DNA from: Flavobacteriales bacterium | GTDB taxonomy: Bacteria > Bacteroidota > Bacteroidia > Flavobacteriales > Schleiferiaceae | Assembly (NCBI GenBank): GCA_002737315.1 | Contig: NSIH01000012.1 | Coordinates: forward strand, 1-34,398 | Reading direction: 5' to 3' | DNA length: 34,398 bases | Part shown: one piece after another, positions 16,282-24,600 of the stretch | Numbering within the stretch: the first letter of the stretch is position 1 | How the letters are laid out: the number at the start of each line of letters is the position of its first letter | Notes under the pieces: model-generated | What the model was told of the DNA's origin: nothing | The model's database searches: none | The model's input: only the letters and a program-made list of their open reading frames with translations | Program-made: the position numbers and the translations under genes

Positions 16282-17301
16282 TTAATGGCCAGGAGGCAGA
16301 GGTGTATGCAAAAATCCGGCCGAAACGAGGTGCTCGGCGATTTGCACGGCGTTGGTAGCAGCACCCTTGCGCAAGTTGTCGGCAACGATCCACAAATGAA
16401 TCGACCGTTCGCAAACCAGGTCTTCGCGGATTCGGCCCACAAAGACGTCGTCGCGGCCCTCGGCATTCCGAGGCATGGGGTAGGTCAGGTTCGCCGGATC
16501 GTCCTGAACCACTACGCCAGGCATTGCAGCGAGAATTTGGCGAACTGCGGGCAAAGAAGGTCGCGCCCCTTGGAAGGTAATCAGCACAGACTCGGAGTGT
16601 CCGCCCTGAACCGGAACCCGAACGGCGGTGGCGCTGACCTGCACTCTGGGGTCACCAAGGATCTTCTTGGTCTCGTGGTGCAGCTTCATTTCTTCTTTGG
16701 TGTATCCGTTGTCGAGGAATGCGTCGCAGTGCGGAATGCAGTTCAGGTCAATGGGGTGGGCGTAGGCCATCGGTCCGTCAAAAATGCCCCTGCGCTCATT
16801 CTCGAGCTGGTCAATGGCGGCCTTGCCGGTCCCCGTCACGCTTTGGTAGGTGCTCACGCGGACCGCCTCGATGGGATGATGGTCGTGCAAGGGCTTGAGG
16901 ACCATTACGAGCTGTATGGTGGAGCAGTTGGGGTTGGCGATGATTTTGGTTTCAGCGCTCAGGGACCCTGCATTGATTTCGGGCACGACCAGGGGGATGC
17001 CAGGCTCCATGCGCCAAGCCGAGCTGTTGTCGACCACAAAGCTTCCGGCCGCAGCGAATTGGGGGGCCCACTCCAGTGAGATGGCTCCGCCCGCCGACAT
17101 GAGAACCAGTTCGGGACGCATGGCCAGGGCTTCTTCCGGGCTGCGAATCAGGTAGGATGCGCCATTCCAGTTTAAAGGGTTTCCAACGGATTTTGCGGAG
17201 GCGACAGGAATGAATTCAGTTACGGGGAACCGACGTTCCACAAGGACTTTTTGCATGACTTCGCCAACCATTCCGGTGGCGCCAATTAGGGCTAAACGCA
17301 T
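16282..17301 (-). CDS. asd: aspartate-semialdehyde dehydrogenase
   Basis: 339 residues, normal length. Converts L-aspartyl-4-phosphate to aspartate 4-semialdehyde with NADPH, at the branch to lysine/diaminopimelate, threonine and methionine. Visible: nucleotide-binding GATGMVGEVM (7-16), SAGGAIS and VDNSSAWRM, catalytic Cys126 in NPNCSTIQ, YQSVTGTGKAAIDQL, and catalytic His235 in RVPVQGGHSE. ATG 17301 is 28 bases after an exact -7 element TACTTTTG on the minus strand (17337-17330). First gene of a probable asd - beta-barrel - msrA transcript. Confidence 0.97.
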   Translation of the reverse strand: MRLALIGATGMVGEVMQKVLVERRFPVTEFIPVASAKSVGNPLNWNGASYLIRSPEEALAMRPELVLMSAGGAISLEWAPQFAAAGSFVVDNSSAWRMEPGIPLVVPEINAGSLSAETKIIANPNCSTIQLVMVLKPLHDHHPIEAVRVSTYQSVTGTGKAAIDQLENERRGIFDGPMAYAHPIDLNCIPHCDAFLDNGYTKEEMKLHHETKKILGDPRVQVSATAVRVPVQGGHSESVLITFQGARPSLPAVRQILAAMPGVVVQDDPANLTYPMPRNAEGRDDVFVGRIREDLVCERSIHLWIVADNLRKGAATNAVQIAEHLVSAGFLHTPLPPGH

Positions 17302-17318
17302 TGCTCGGCTGGAGGCTT

Positions 17319-17337
17319 TAGTATTGCGGCAAAAGTA
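17319..17337. promoter_or_regulatory. back-to-back -7 elements, asd (minus) and lamin-tail gene (plus)
   Basis: Minus strand: exact TAnnTTTG match TACTTTTG (17337-17330) before asd. Plus strand: TAGTATTG (17319-17326), one mismatch, 17 bases before ATG 17344. No clear -33 TTG for either. Only 42 bases separate the two start codons, so the promoters must overlap. Confidence 0.4.
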
Positions 17338-17343
17338 CGCATT

Positions 17344-19665
17344 ATGAAAGGCTTAGTGGCAGTTTTGGCGACGTTGTGCGCCCAGGGAGTTTCGGCCCAG
17401 TGGGGTCCATGGACGCAATGGTGGTCGGCGGGCCTCGGCGCCTGGCAGGGCGATACGGCGGCGTTTGCGGTCGCGGAGTCGGATTGGCTGATTCTCGATG
17501 CTCCGGCGGCGGGCACCTATGCCCTGTGGCGCGAAGGCCTTGGGTCGCGCCCGGCTCGGTTTTCTGCGTCGCTGCAGATGAATTTTAATCCTTCTTCGGC
17601 CAACTATGCATTTTGGGAGGTTTGGGACAGCAGCGGTACGCCCTCGCCTATGGTTAGCGGATACCGTATAGAGCTGGGTCGCAGCAACGACCAGCTGCGT
17701 TTGCTTCGCTTGCCCGACGGTTTGGTGCTGGCCAACAGTCCTTCGGGTTTGCTCGATCGCTCGGCCTCTCGTTTGGATTGGTCCTGGGATTGGTATTCGT
17801 CGGGGGCTCACCGCCTGACTTGGTTGCTTAGAGACACCTTAGGCGTCCGCCTCGACAGCGGCGAGGTTTTGGGAAGTTCAGACAGCAGCGTGGCTCTTTT
17901 GGGTCGCCTGCGTTTTGGCGCTTCGGTGACGGTGACGCGGGTTCGCGGGCTTAAATGGGGACCTTTGAGTTGGCGTGCTGGGCCTTGGGTGCGGAGCGCG
18001 ACCCCGCGTAAGCGGGCCGCGCGGCTCGGCGATGCATCAGTAACCGAGATCCTGGTATCGCCTGATCCTAGGGTTAGTTGGCGTTCCGCCCCCGGCGATT
18101 TTATGGAGCTTTTTGTGGAGTCTGATTCGCTCTGCTGGGCTTTGGGCTGGACCCTTCGCTACGGCTCCTCGTCGTGGCTGCTTCCCGATAGGGTCCTGAG
18201 GCCCAGGGAGGTGGTGCTACTTGCCGACGGGCGCCTTCCCTGGCCGGATTCCTTGTCGCTTTGGGACGTTCCGATTTCGCTGACTTCGGCTCCGGCATTT
18301 TGGTCGATAGAAACCGCCGAAGGAGTGCGCATGGCATGGGGTCGCGTGCAGCCCGACATGCACCATCCTTTGGATAAGTCTTTGGGCGGATGGTCTTTGG
18401 AGGTCAATCCGCAGTGGTCGTCGCTGCCTCGGGCTTGGCAGTCGTCGCGGAGTTTCTTGGGTTCGAGTCCGGGTTCTTTAGAGTGGTCTTCGCTGGGCCC
18501 CCGTCAGGGCGGAATTTTGGGTTTGCTTGCTGACAGTGTGCTTCAAGTGGACTGGCGGCATCCTCTTCCTTTGGGGACTTCGCCGCTCTATCCTTTTGAT
18601 TCGGTGGCCCTGGCGCGTTGGTCGGGCGGACGTTGGTTGGCGACGCGGATTCACTCGGAGTGTACTACCCTGCGCTGGCTTCCGGATGCGGGCAGTCTTC
18701 TTTGGCCTTGCCGGCCCGGCGAGGTTATGGAGCTTGCGCTTTTGCCCGGTTGGATTCATGCGGACGGTACTCCAGGGGATTGCACCATGGTTTTTGCGGG
18801 TTGGGCTTTGCCGCCGGTTTCTGGGGAGGTTCAGATTAGTGAGCTTTTGCTGAATCCCCTGCCTGGGGAGGGTCGGTTTGCGGAGCTTCGAAGCCTTAGC
18901 GATAGGGTTCTGGATCTTTCGGGTCTTTTTTGGTCGAATCCTGATGTTTTTTCGGGGGATTCTTCTTCTTCGGGGTCATGGCGCCGCGCCTCGGTCGCCG
19001 GCCGGTTTTTGCTGCCAGGGCAGGTTATTTTTTTGGCGGCGAATCCTGCTGCCCTGCTTGCGGTTTATTCGGCCGGCGATTCGATGGCGGGGCCCCTGGG
19101 CGCTCCGCGCCCAGGGGCATGGGCCCGGCCGGCTCTGCCGGGCGGGCCGGGCGCCACCAACCAAAGCATACCCCTCACCGACGATGGCGGCATCCTGGAG
19201 CTTCGCCGAAGCGACGGACTTCTGATCGATCGGGCAGAGGTTAGTCCAGACCAGTTCCCAGAACGCATTCGCCAAAGTCCCGGCAAGGGAGAAGGAATGG
19301 CCCTTGAGCGCCGGGGCTCTGACCCCCACGATTGGGGATTCGCACGTATTGATTCCGCAACACCGGGCCGCTGGCCCCAGGCAGCCGTCGATGCTTCCAG
19401 GAGCCAATTCGACCTGATTCAGCGCCAATGGCCCCCAAGCCTCCAGTGGGATTTGGATTCGGAGCAGGCATGGCTCCTTGAAACCCGTTGGACCGACCCT
19501 GAAGGCCGTTGGGCCAGCCCATGGTCCGTACCACGTCCCGTAGCTTCTCAAGACCGCATCGAAGCGAGGGATGAACCGCCCCAGGGAGGCCTATGGTTAT
19601 GGGAGTTTCGCTTTACTCCGGGCCAGGGCCGGACGATTCGGAGGGCCTACCCAATTCGCTACTAG
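17344..19665 (+). CDS. secreted Trp-rich lamin-tail-domain protein
   Basis: 773 residues with a signal peptide (MKGLVAVLATLCAQGVSAQ). The N-terminal region (about 20-215) matches the pattern of Bacteroidota lamin-tail-domain proteins that open with a jelly-roll-like module (WQGDTAAFAV, LILDAPAAGTYAL). Two lamin-tail-like segments are recognisable: about 232-335 (VTEILVSPDP...GDFMELFVES...LRPREVVLLAD) and about 497-590 (VQISELLLNPLPGEGRFAELRSLSDRVLDLSGLFWS...LLPGQVIFLA). By hand count about 48 residues are Trp, and Lys is very scarce (about five). No T9SS tail is evident at the C-terminus (ending RRAYPIRY). The coding strand is G/T-rich up to about 19090, unlike all neighbouring genes, then changes to the C/A-rich style of the rest. 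Function unknown; probably envelope or extracellular. Confidence 0.8.
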   Translation: MKGLVAVLATLCAQGVSAQWGPWTQWWSAGLGAWQGDTAAFAVAESDWLILDAPAAGTYALWREGLGSRPARFSASLQMNFNPSSANYAFWEVWDSSGTPSPMVSGYRIELGRSNDQLRLLRLPDGLVLANSPSGLLDRSASRLDWSWDWYSSGAHRLTWLLRDTLGVRLDSGEVLGSSDSSVALLGRLRFGASVTVTRVRGLKWGPLSWRAGPWVRSATPRKRAARLGDASVTEILVSPDPRVSWRSAPGDFMELFVESDSLCWALGWTLRYGSSSWLLPDRVLRPREVVLLADGRLPWPDSLSLWDVPISLTSAPAFWSIETAEGVRMAWGRVQPDMHHPLDKSLGGWSLEVNPQWSSLPRAWQSSRSFLGSSPGSLEWSSLGPRQGGILGLLADSVLQVDWRHPLPLGTSPLYPFDSVALARWSGGRWLATRIHSECTTLRWLPDAGSLLWPCRPGEVMELALLPGWIHADGTPGDCTMVFAGWALPPVSGEVQISELLLNPLPGEGRFAELRSLSDRVLDLSGLFWSNPDVFSGDSSSSGSWRRASVAGRFLLPGQVIFLAANPAALLAVYSAGDSMAGPLGAPRPGAWARPALPGGPGATNQSIPLTDDGGILELRRSDGLLIDRAEVSPDQFPERIRQSPGKGEGMALERRGSDPHDWGFARIDSATPGRWPQAAVDASRSQFDLIQRQWPPSLQWDLDSEQAWLLETRWTDPEGRWASPWSVPRPVASQDRIEARDEPPQGGLWLWEFRFTPGQGRTIRRAYPIRY
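19092..19152 (+). repeat. two successive GC-rich hairpins inside the lamin-tail gene
   Basis: Hairpin 1: perfect 12-bp arms GCCCCTGGGCGC (19092-19103) and GCGCCCAGGGGC (19107-19118) with a 3-base loop. Hairpin 2: an imperfect stem with outer pairing GCCCGGC (19123-19129) to GCCGGGC (19146-19152) and inner CGGC to GCCG, loop TCT. No T-run follows. They encode the low-complexity stretch GPLGAPRPGAWARPALPGGPG, and sit where the codon style of the gene changes. Confidence 0.75.
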
Positions 19666-19731
19666 TTTTCGGCTTCGGTATTGGTCAATAACTAAGTGCT
19701 GTCGACCAAGAACCAACTGCCGCAAGGCCGT

Positions 19732-19739
19732 TACCTTTG
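19732..19739 (+). promoter_or_regulatory. -7 element TACCTTTG directly before the ureohydrolase ATG
   Basis: Exact match to TAnnTTTG, ending 4 bases before ATG 19744. If used, the first transcribed base would be at or next to the start codon. No -33 TTG at 17-23 bases spacing. It supports the ATG at 19744 over an upstream GTG at 19696. Confidence 0.42.
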
Positions 19740-19743
19740 CTCC

Positions 19744-20823
19744 ATGGACCAAGCTAGACTCAAAGGCCGCAGCCTCGCGCTGACCGATTTTGACCCCAAC
19801 GGATTGGCTTTGGGAAGCCAGATTTATGGGCTTCCCTTTGCCGTAGAAGACGCCGAAGTGGTGGTGGTTCCTCTGCCTTGGGAGGTCACTGTGAGCTACA
19901 CTTCGGGCACCGCAATGGGCCCTGCAGCGGTCAAAGCGGCCTCTGCCCAGGTCGACTTGTGGGACCCCAACGTGGTTGATGCCTACAAAATGGGCCTCGC
20001 TATGGCCCCAGCCTCGGTCAAGCTTGCCGAAAAGTCCGAGCGAAACCGCGAACGCGCAGAAGTCTATTTGGCTGCCTTAGCCGACGGAACCGAGCAAATG
20101 GCTTCGAGTCAAAAGCTTCTTGCAAGGATTAACGAGGCTTGCGCTTGGATGGTAGCAAGGGTCCGCAGCGAAGTAGAAACCTACCTTGACCGCGGGCAGC
20201 TCGTGGTCCTTTTAGGGGGCGACCATAGCACTCCCCTTGGCTATATTCAGGCATTGGCAGACCGAAATCCGGGAATGGGCATTCTTCAAATTGACGCCCA
20301 CATGGACCTTAGGGCCGCCTACGAGGGGTTTACCTACAGCCATGCCTCCATTATGCACAATGCCATGCAGCATCCTGGAGTCGCCAAAATTGTGCAGGTT
20401 GGAATCCGGGACTATTGCTCCGAGGAGGTTGCCATGGCCCAAGAATTGGCCGATAGATGCGCCGTTTTTTATGACCGCGACCTCAAGCACGCGGCCTACC
20501 GAGGCATAAGCTGGGCCCAGCAGGTGGACTTGATTGTGGCCGAGCTTCCACAGCAGGTTTACCTGAGTTTTGACATCGACGGACTCGACCCTAAACTTTG
20601 TCCGCATACCGGAACCCCGGTGGCAGGGGGCCTTGAAGCAGAGCAGGTACTTTATTTGGTGGAGCAGGTTGTCGCCTCAGGCCGAATTCTCCTCGGAATG
20701 GACCTCAACGAGGTGGCCCCTGGACCCGAGGGAGACTGGGATGCAAACGTTGCCGCAAGGCTACTTTATCGACTTGCCAATGCCCTGGGTAAGGCCAACG
20801 GGCGCTGTACCTTTGCCGTGTGA
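19744..20823 (+). CDS. ureohydrolase, agmatinase/arginase family
   Basis: 359 residues from ATG 19744; an in-frame GTG at 19696 adds 16 unlikely residues and would lie upstream of the -7 element. All three binuclear manganese motifs are present: GGDHST (first His ligand), DAHMDLR (Asp, His, Asp), and SFDIDGLDP (two Asp ligands). It hydrolyses a guanidino compound to urea plus amine. The Bacteroidota family with this length is usually annotated agmatinase (agmatine to putrescine), but arginase, proclavaminate-amidinohydrolase-like or formimidoylglutamase activities cannot be excluded from motifs. Residues about 85-135 (NRERAEVYLAALADGTEQM...) form a helical insertion before the catalytic core. 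Overlaps purQ by 4 bases, so the two are co-translated. Confidence 0.88.
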   Translation: MDQARLKGRSLALTDFDPNGLALGSQIYGLPFAVEDAEVVVVPLPWEVTVSYTSGTAMGPAAVKAASAQVDLWDPNVVDAYKMGLAMAPASVKLAEKSERNRERAEVYLAALADGTEQMASSQKLLARINEACAWMVARVRSEVETYLDRGQLVVLLGGDHSTPLGYIQALADRNPGMGILQIDAHMDLRAAYEGFTYSHASIMHNAMQHPGVAKIVQVGIRDYCSEEVAMAQELADRCAVFYDRDLKHAAYRGISWAQQVDLIVAELPQQVYLSFDIDGLDPKLCPHTGTPVAGGLEAEQVLYLVEQVVASGRILLGMDLNEVAPGPEGDWDANVAARLLYRLANALGKANGRCTFAV

Positions 20824-21512
20824 AATTCGGTGTTGTAACTTTTCCGGGTTCGAATTGCGACCAAGACATGATCCAGGCCCTCCGAGAGGGCATGGGCTGC
20901 GAAACCATAAGCCTTTGGCATAAAGACCGCGACCTCCAAGGGGTTGACATGGTCGTGCTCCCGGGCGGATTTTCTTACGGGGACTACCTTCGTTCGGGCG
21001 CCATTGCCCGTTTTTCTCCCATCATGGAGGAGGTTATTAAGCATGCCAACCGCGGCGGCTACGTCCTTGGGGTCTGCAACGGTTTCCAAATTTTAACCGA
21101 AGCCGGCCTGGTTCCCGGCGCACTGCTGCGCAACCGAACGGGTAAATTCGTCTGCAAGAACGTGCACCTTGTGCGCGCCTCAGGCCTTAGCACCATTACC
21201 GCTGGCCTCTCGGATGCCGGAGTTTACCAAATACCCATTGCCCATGGCGAGGGCCGATACCATGCCGACGATGATACCCTCAAGGCCATCAACGACAAGG
21301 GTCAAGTCATGTTTCGCTACGCCGCGGCCGACGGTTCGATTACGCCCGAAGCCAACCCCAACGGTTCGGCGCAAAACATCGCTGGCGTCTGCAACGAGAG
21401 CCGCAACGTGATGGGCATGATGCCCCACCCGGAGCGCGCAGCCGACCCCAACCTGCTCAACACGGACGGCTTGGCCTTGTTTCAGAGCCTGCTCGACTAC
21501 ACTAAGGTCTAG
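20820..21512 (+). CDS. purQ: phosphoribosylformylglycinamidine synthase, glutaminase subunit
   Basis: 230 residues, starting with GTG that overlaps the ureohydrolase stop (GTGTGA). Class-I glutamine amidotransferase subunit that delivers ammonia to PurL for FGAM synthesis, the fourth step of purine synthesis, in the cytoplasm. Visible: MKFGVVTFPGSNCDQD, LPGGFSYGDYLRSGAIA, nucleophile Cys86 in GVCNGFQ, and His203/Glu205 in MMPHPERA. The start is well fixed because the family begins with this sequence. The stand-alone small subunit implies a separate purL (and usually purS), not in this window. Followed by a strong terminator. Confidence 0.96.
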   Translation: MKFGVVTFPGSNCDQDMIQALREGMGCETISLWHKDRDLQGVDMVVLPGGFSYGDYLRSGAIARFSPIMEEVIKHANRGGYVLGVCNGFQILTEAGLVPGALLRNRTGKFVCKNVHLVRASGLSTITAGLSDAGVYQIPIAHGEGRYHADDDTLKAINDKGQVMFRYAAADGSITPEANPNGSAQNIAGVCNESRNVMGMMPHPERAADPNLLNTDGLALFQSLLDYTKV

Positions 21513-21550
21513 ACCGTCTATGAGGTATCGCATCAGGGCTACCATCCAAC

Positions 21551-21574
21551 AAAAAACCCCGCGAGCGGGGTTTT
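21551..21574. terminator. bidirectional rho-independent terminator, purQ / T9SS gene
   Basis: AAAA-CCCCGC-GAG-GCGGGG-like stem (CCCCGC 21557-21562, loop GA(G), GCGGGG 21565-21570) flanked by an A6 run on one side and TTTT on the other, so it works in both directions. It lies between the convergent ends of purQ (21512) and the sortilin-like gene (21620). Confidence 0.85.
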
Positions 21575-21619
21575 GTCGTTTAAAACGGTAGAGCGTTTAG
21601 AAATCATGGTTGGTAAAAC

Positions 21620-24600
21620 CTACATTTTCACCACCTCTTGAACGATAATGCGTCCTTCCTGCTCCACGCGGAGCACATAAATCCCAGCTGGAAGCGTTCC
21701 AAGGTCCAGGGTGAAGTGCGGTTCCACACCCTTAGATTGCTGAATCAAGGCTCCGTTGAGGCTCCTCAGCTCGGCAGTCCAAGCACTGCTGCCCTGCGCA
21801 AGCCAAGTCAGGTCGACGATGCCTCGTGTAGGATTGGGCTGGAGCTTGAAGCCTCGAAGCTGGAACTCGCTGTTGGACAGTACAATCGAAGGTCCGCTCG
21901 TGCTAACGCAGCTGCTGCCGGCGCGCAGTCGAACATAGTAGGTTCCTGGAGTAGGCGCAATGAAGCTCGGCGAGGTCGCTCCCGCTATCGGACTCTGGTT
22001 GGCGTTGAGCCACTGCACCGTCCACAGCGGGTTAAGGGCTGTTTGAGGGCAGTAGAGCGAATCGCCGTTCCAGTCGTGAATCGTCGGAGCCGGTGGGGCC
22101 GAAACGACATCAAAGCTGTCGACGCGCTCGCCCACGCATTGGTTCTGAACGAACTGGTACTTGAGCTCGTGCCTTCCTGTTCCCAACTGCGAGGCCACAA
22201 TGCTGCTGGTCGGGTTGCCGTTGACCAGGTAGGTTCCTCCACCCGGGAAGCCTCCGCTCGGGCTGAGGGCAGGGTCGCTGATGCAGATAACGTCCGTACC
22301 AAAGTTCAAGAATACATTGGGGGTCGCATTGATTGATATGCTGCTCGTTGCCGTACCCGTGCAGCCTGCCATGTTGGTGTAGGAATAGGTCACCGCGTAG
22401 GTTCCAGGGCCCAAGCCTGTGGGGTTGAAGGCAGAGCCGGTCACGCCGGTTCCGCTCCATTGCCCGCCAGAAGGAGTTCCGGTCAGTGCTATTGGACCGT
22501 CTCCCACGCATGCCGTAGAGTAGCTGCCCGCGTTGACCGTCGGCAGAGGCAGGACCAAGGCGATAATGGCGTTCGAGGGCACCATCATCAGGCTGGCGCA
22601 CTCCTCGCTGCTGAAGATTTGGCAGCGGACCACGTCGGCATTCTGAAGGTTGACCGTGGTGAAGGTGGCGCTGTTAAACCCGCGTTGCTGGTTGTTCACC
22701 GTCCACTGGTAGCGAGGGTTGCTGCCGCCATTGACCGCGGTCGCCACAAAGGTGGCCGGACTGTTGGTGCAGATGCTTCCGCTCTGGTTTACAATGCTCA
22801 CGCTCGGAACCACGGCGGCCTTCACTACAAAGGTCTTGCTGACGCTCGAGGTTCCGCCTGCAGTGCTCACTACTAGGGTGGCGGTATGGGTGCCCGCAGT
22901 GGTAAAGCTTATGCTTGGGTTGGCTAGGGTGCTAGTGCTTGGGCTTCCGCTCGAGAAGGTCCAGGAGTAGGTTGCTCCCAAGGCAGCGCCTGCGGTTCCG
23001 CTTCCGGGTGCTGGCATGCCCGTGGCATAGAAGGTGACGGCACGCGCTGCGCATGCACTGTCTGGAGCAATGAAGTCTGCAGCAGGGGCTGCGGTGCCGG
23101 CTTTTCGCAGCCTGAAGCGGTCGAGGTAGAGGTTGTTGCCTCCAGCATGCCTTGCTTCAATTTTGAAGCGCGAAGGGCCAGAAAGTCCGCCTAAGAAGAT
23201 GCTGTCGCGACGCCAGTCCGCCGCCGAGGCAGGAACCAATGCGGTGGCCTGCGGGCTGCCTGTAGCCCAGTTAAGCGTTCCCGCTTCAAAGCGCGTGGCC
23301 AAGAGATTCCATGCTGTGGAACCGCAGGGCTGAACCCAAATTGTGATGGTATCGCTTGCCTGAGTGGCTGAAACCAAACGGTAGGCCACGTCGAGCGTGA
23401 GCGAAGAGCCGCTGTCAAGGCTGTAAACCGGCGAGATCAGGGCATCGCGTTGGCCCGAGGCAGTGAGGGGCAGCGCAAAGTGGGGCATGCGCATAGAGGT
23501 CAGGTCACCGTCGCTGGAGGCTGCGGCAAAAGGCTCCCAGGTTGCATTGCGGTTGGAATTTTCGATGGACCAGCGCTGGTCAAATCCCGGCACGAATCCC
23601 TCGCCAGCGGGAAGGGGGAATCCGCCTGCGGCAATTGCCTGAACAGCGAGTGCGGTGTCGCTGCCATACACGTTTTCTGCCACGAGGCGAATGCTGTAGA
23701 GCCCAACTTGGCTGATCACCAGCTTGGCTGCGGCTGTATTGGCTCCAAGGAGCGTGGCGCCGGCACTCGGGTAAACCGACCAGTTCCAGCCCGTTACCAG
23801 TCCAATCGACGCATCCTGGAGTTGAATGGTATCGCCAAGTCCACAGGTTGATGCGGGGCTAGACCGCAGTGCGGCAGTTGGACGCTTGAGCAGGTCTCCG
23901 GCAAAGGGCGACTGCCAGACGCCGCGTCCGTAGGTTCCGATGCGGACGGTGCGGGGCCCACTTAGCATTTCTATGTCGTTAACGATGACGTTGGGAAGAC
24001 CTGCATTGAACGGAACCCAATCACCAAGAAGGTTGTCGCGCACAAACATGCCCAGGTCAGTACCCACATAAATCATGTTGTTTCCTCCTGGCTCAAAGAC
24101 AATAGCATTGGCGGGAATGTTGGGGAGTAGCCCGGTAATGTTGGAATAAGTCGTACCGCCGTTGAAGGATTCAAATACTTTTTGACCCGCTACGTAGCCG
24201 CTACGGCAGACTGCGATGTGCAAGGGATCATTGGGGTCAACGGCAATGTCAGAGATTACATGGCTGCCGGGTCCACCGCTCAGCATAGTCCAGTTTTGCC
24301 CGCCGTTGGTGGAACGAAACAGGTACTGATTGATAGCTGCGTAAAGCACGTTGGGGTTGCTCGGCGACTCGGCCAAAACGTCGATGTTGTCGCTGCCAAG
24401 GAGTGTAGTGGTACTCGTTGCGGCAAAACTGACTCCGCCGTTGGTCGACTTCCAAACGCGGGTAAATCCTGCGTAGAGTACGTTGCCACTGTGGCGACTC
24501 ACTAAAAAGGGAGTTACCCAGTTACCGCTTCCGCTCTGCGGAAGGTTGAAGGGAGCGTTGAAGTTGGCGCCGCCGTTGTTGGATTTTTCAAAATCGCCGT

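Noticed and set aside
19090-19160. Composition switch as a replication terminus (GC-skew flip)
   Set aside because: Other genes on both sides follow coding-strand bias, not a side-of-window bias; the anomaly is confined to one gene. No dif-like site recognised.
17353-19551. Minus-strand ORFs opposite the lamin-tail gene, considered because the plus strand is atypical there
   Set aside because: They are fragmentary, Arg/Pro-rich, and lack signal peptides or motifs, whereas the plus ORF is 773 codons with a signal peptide and lamin-tail motifs.
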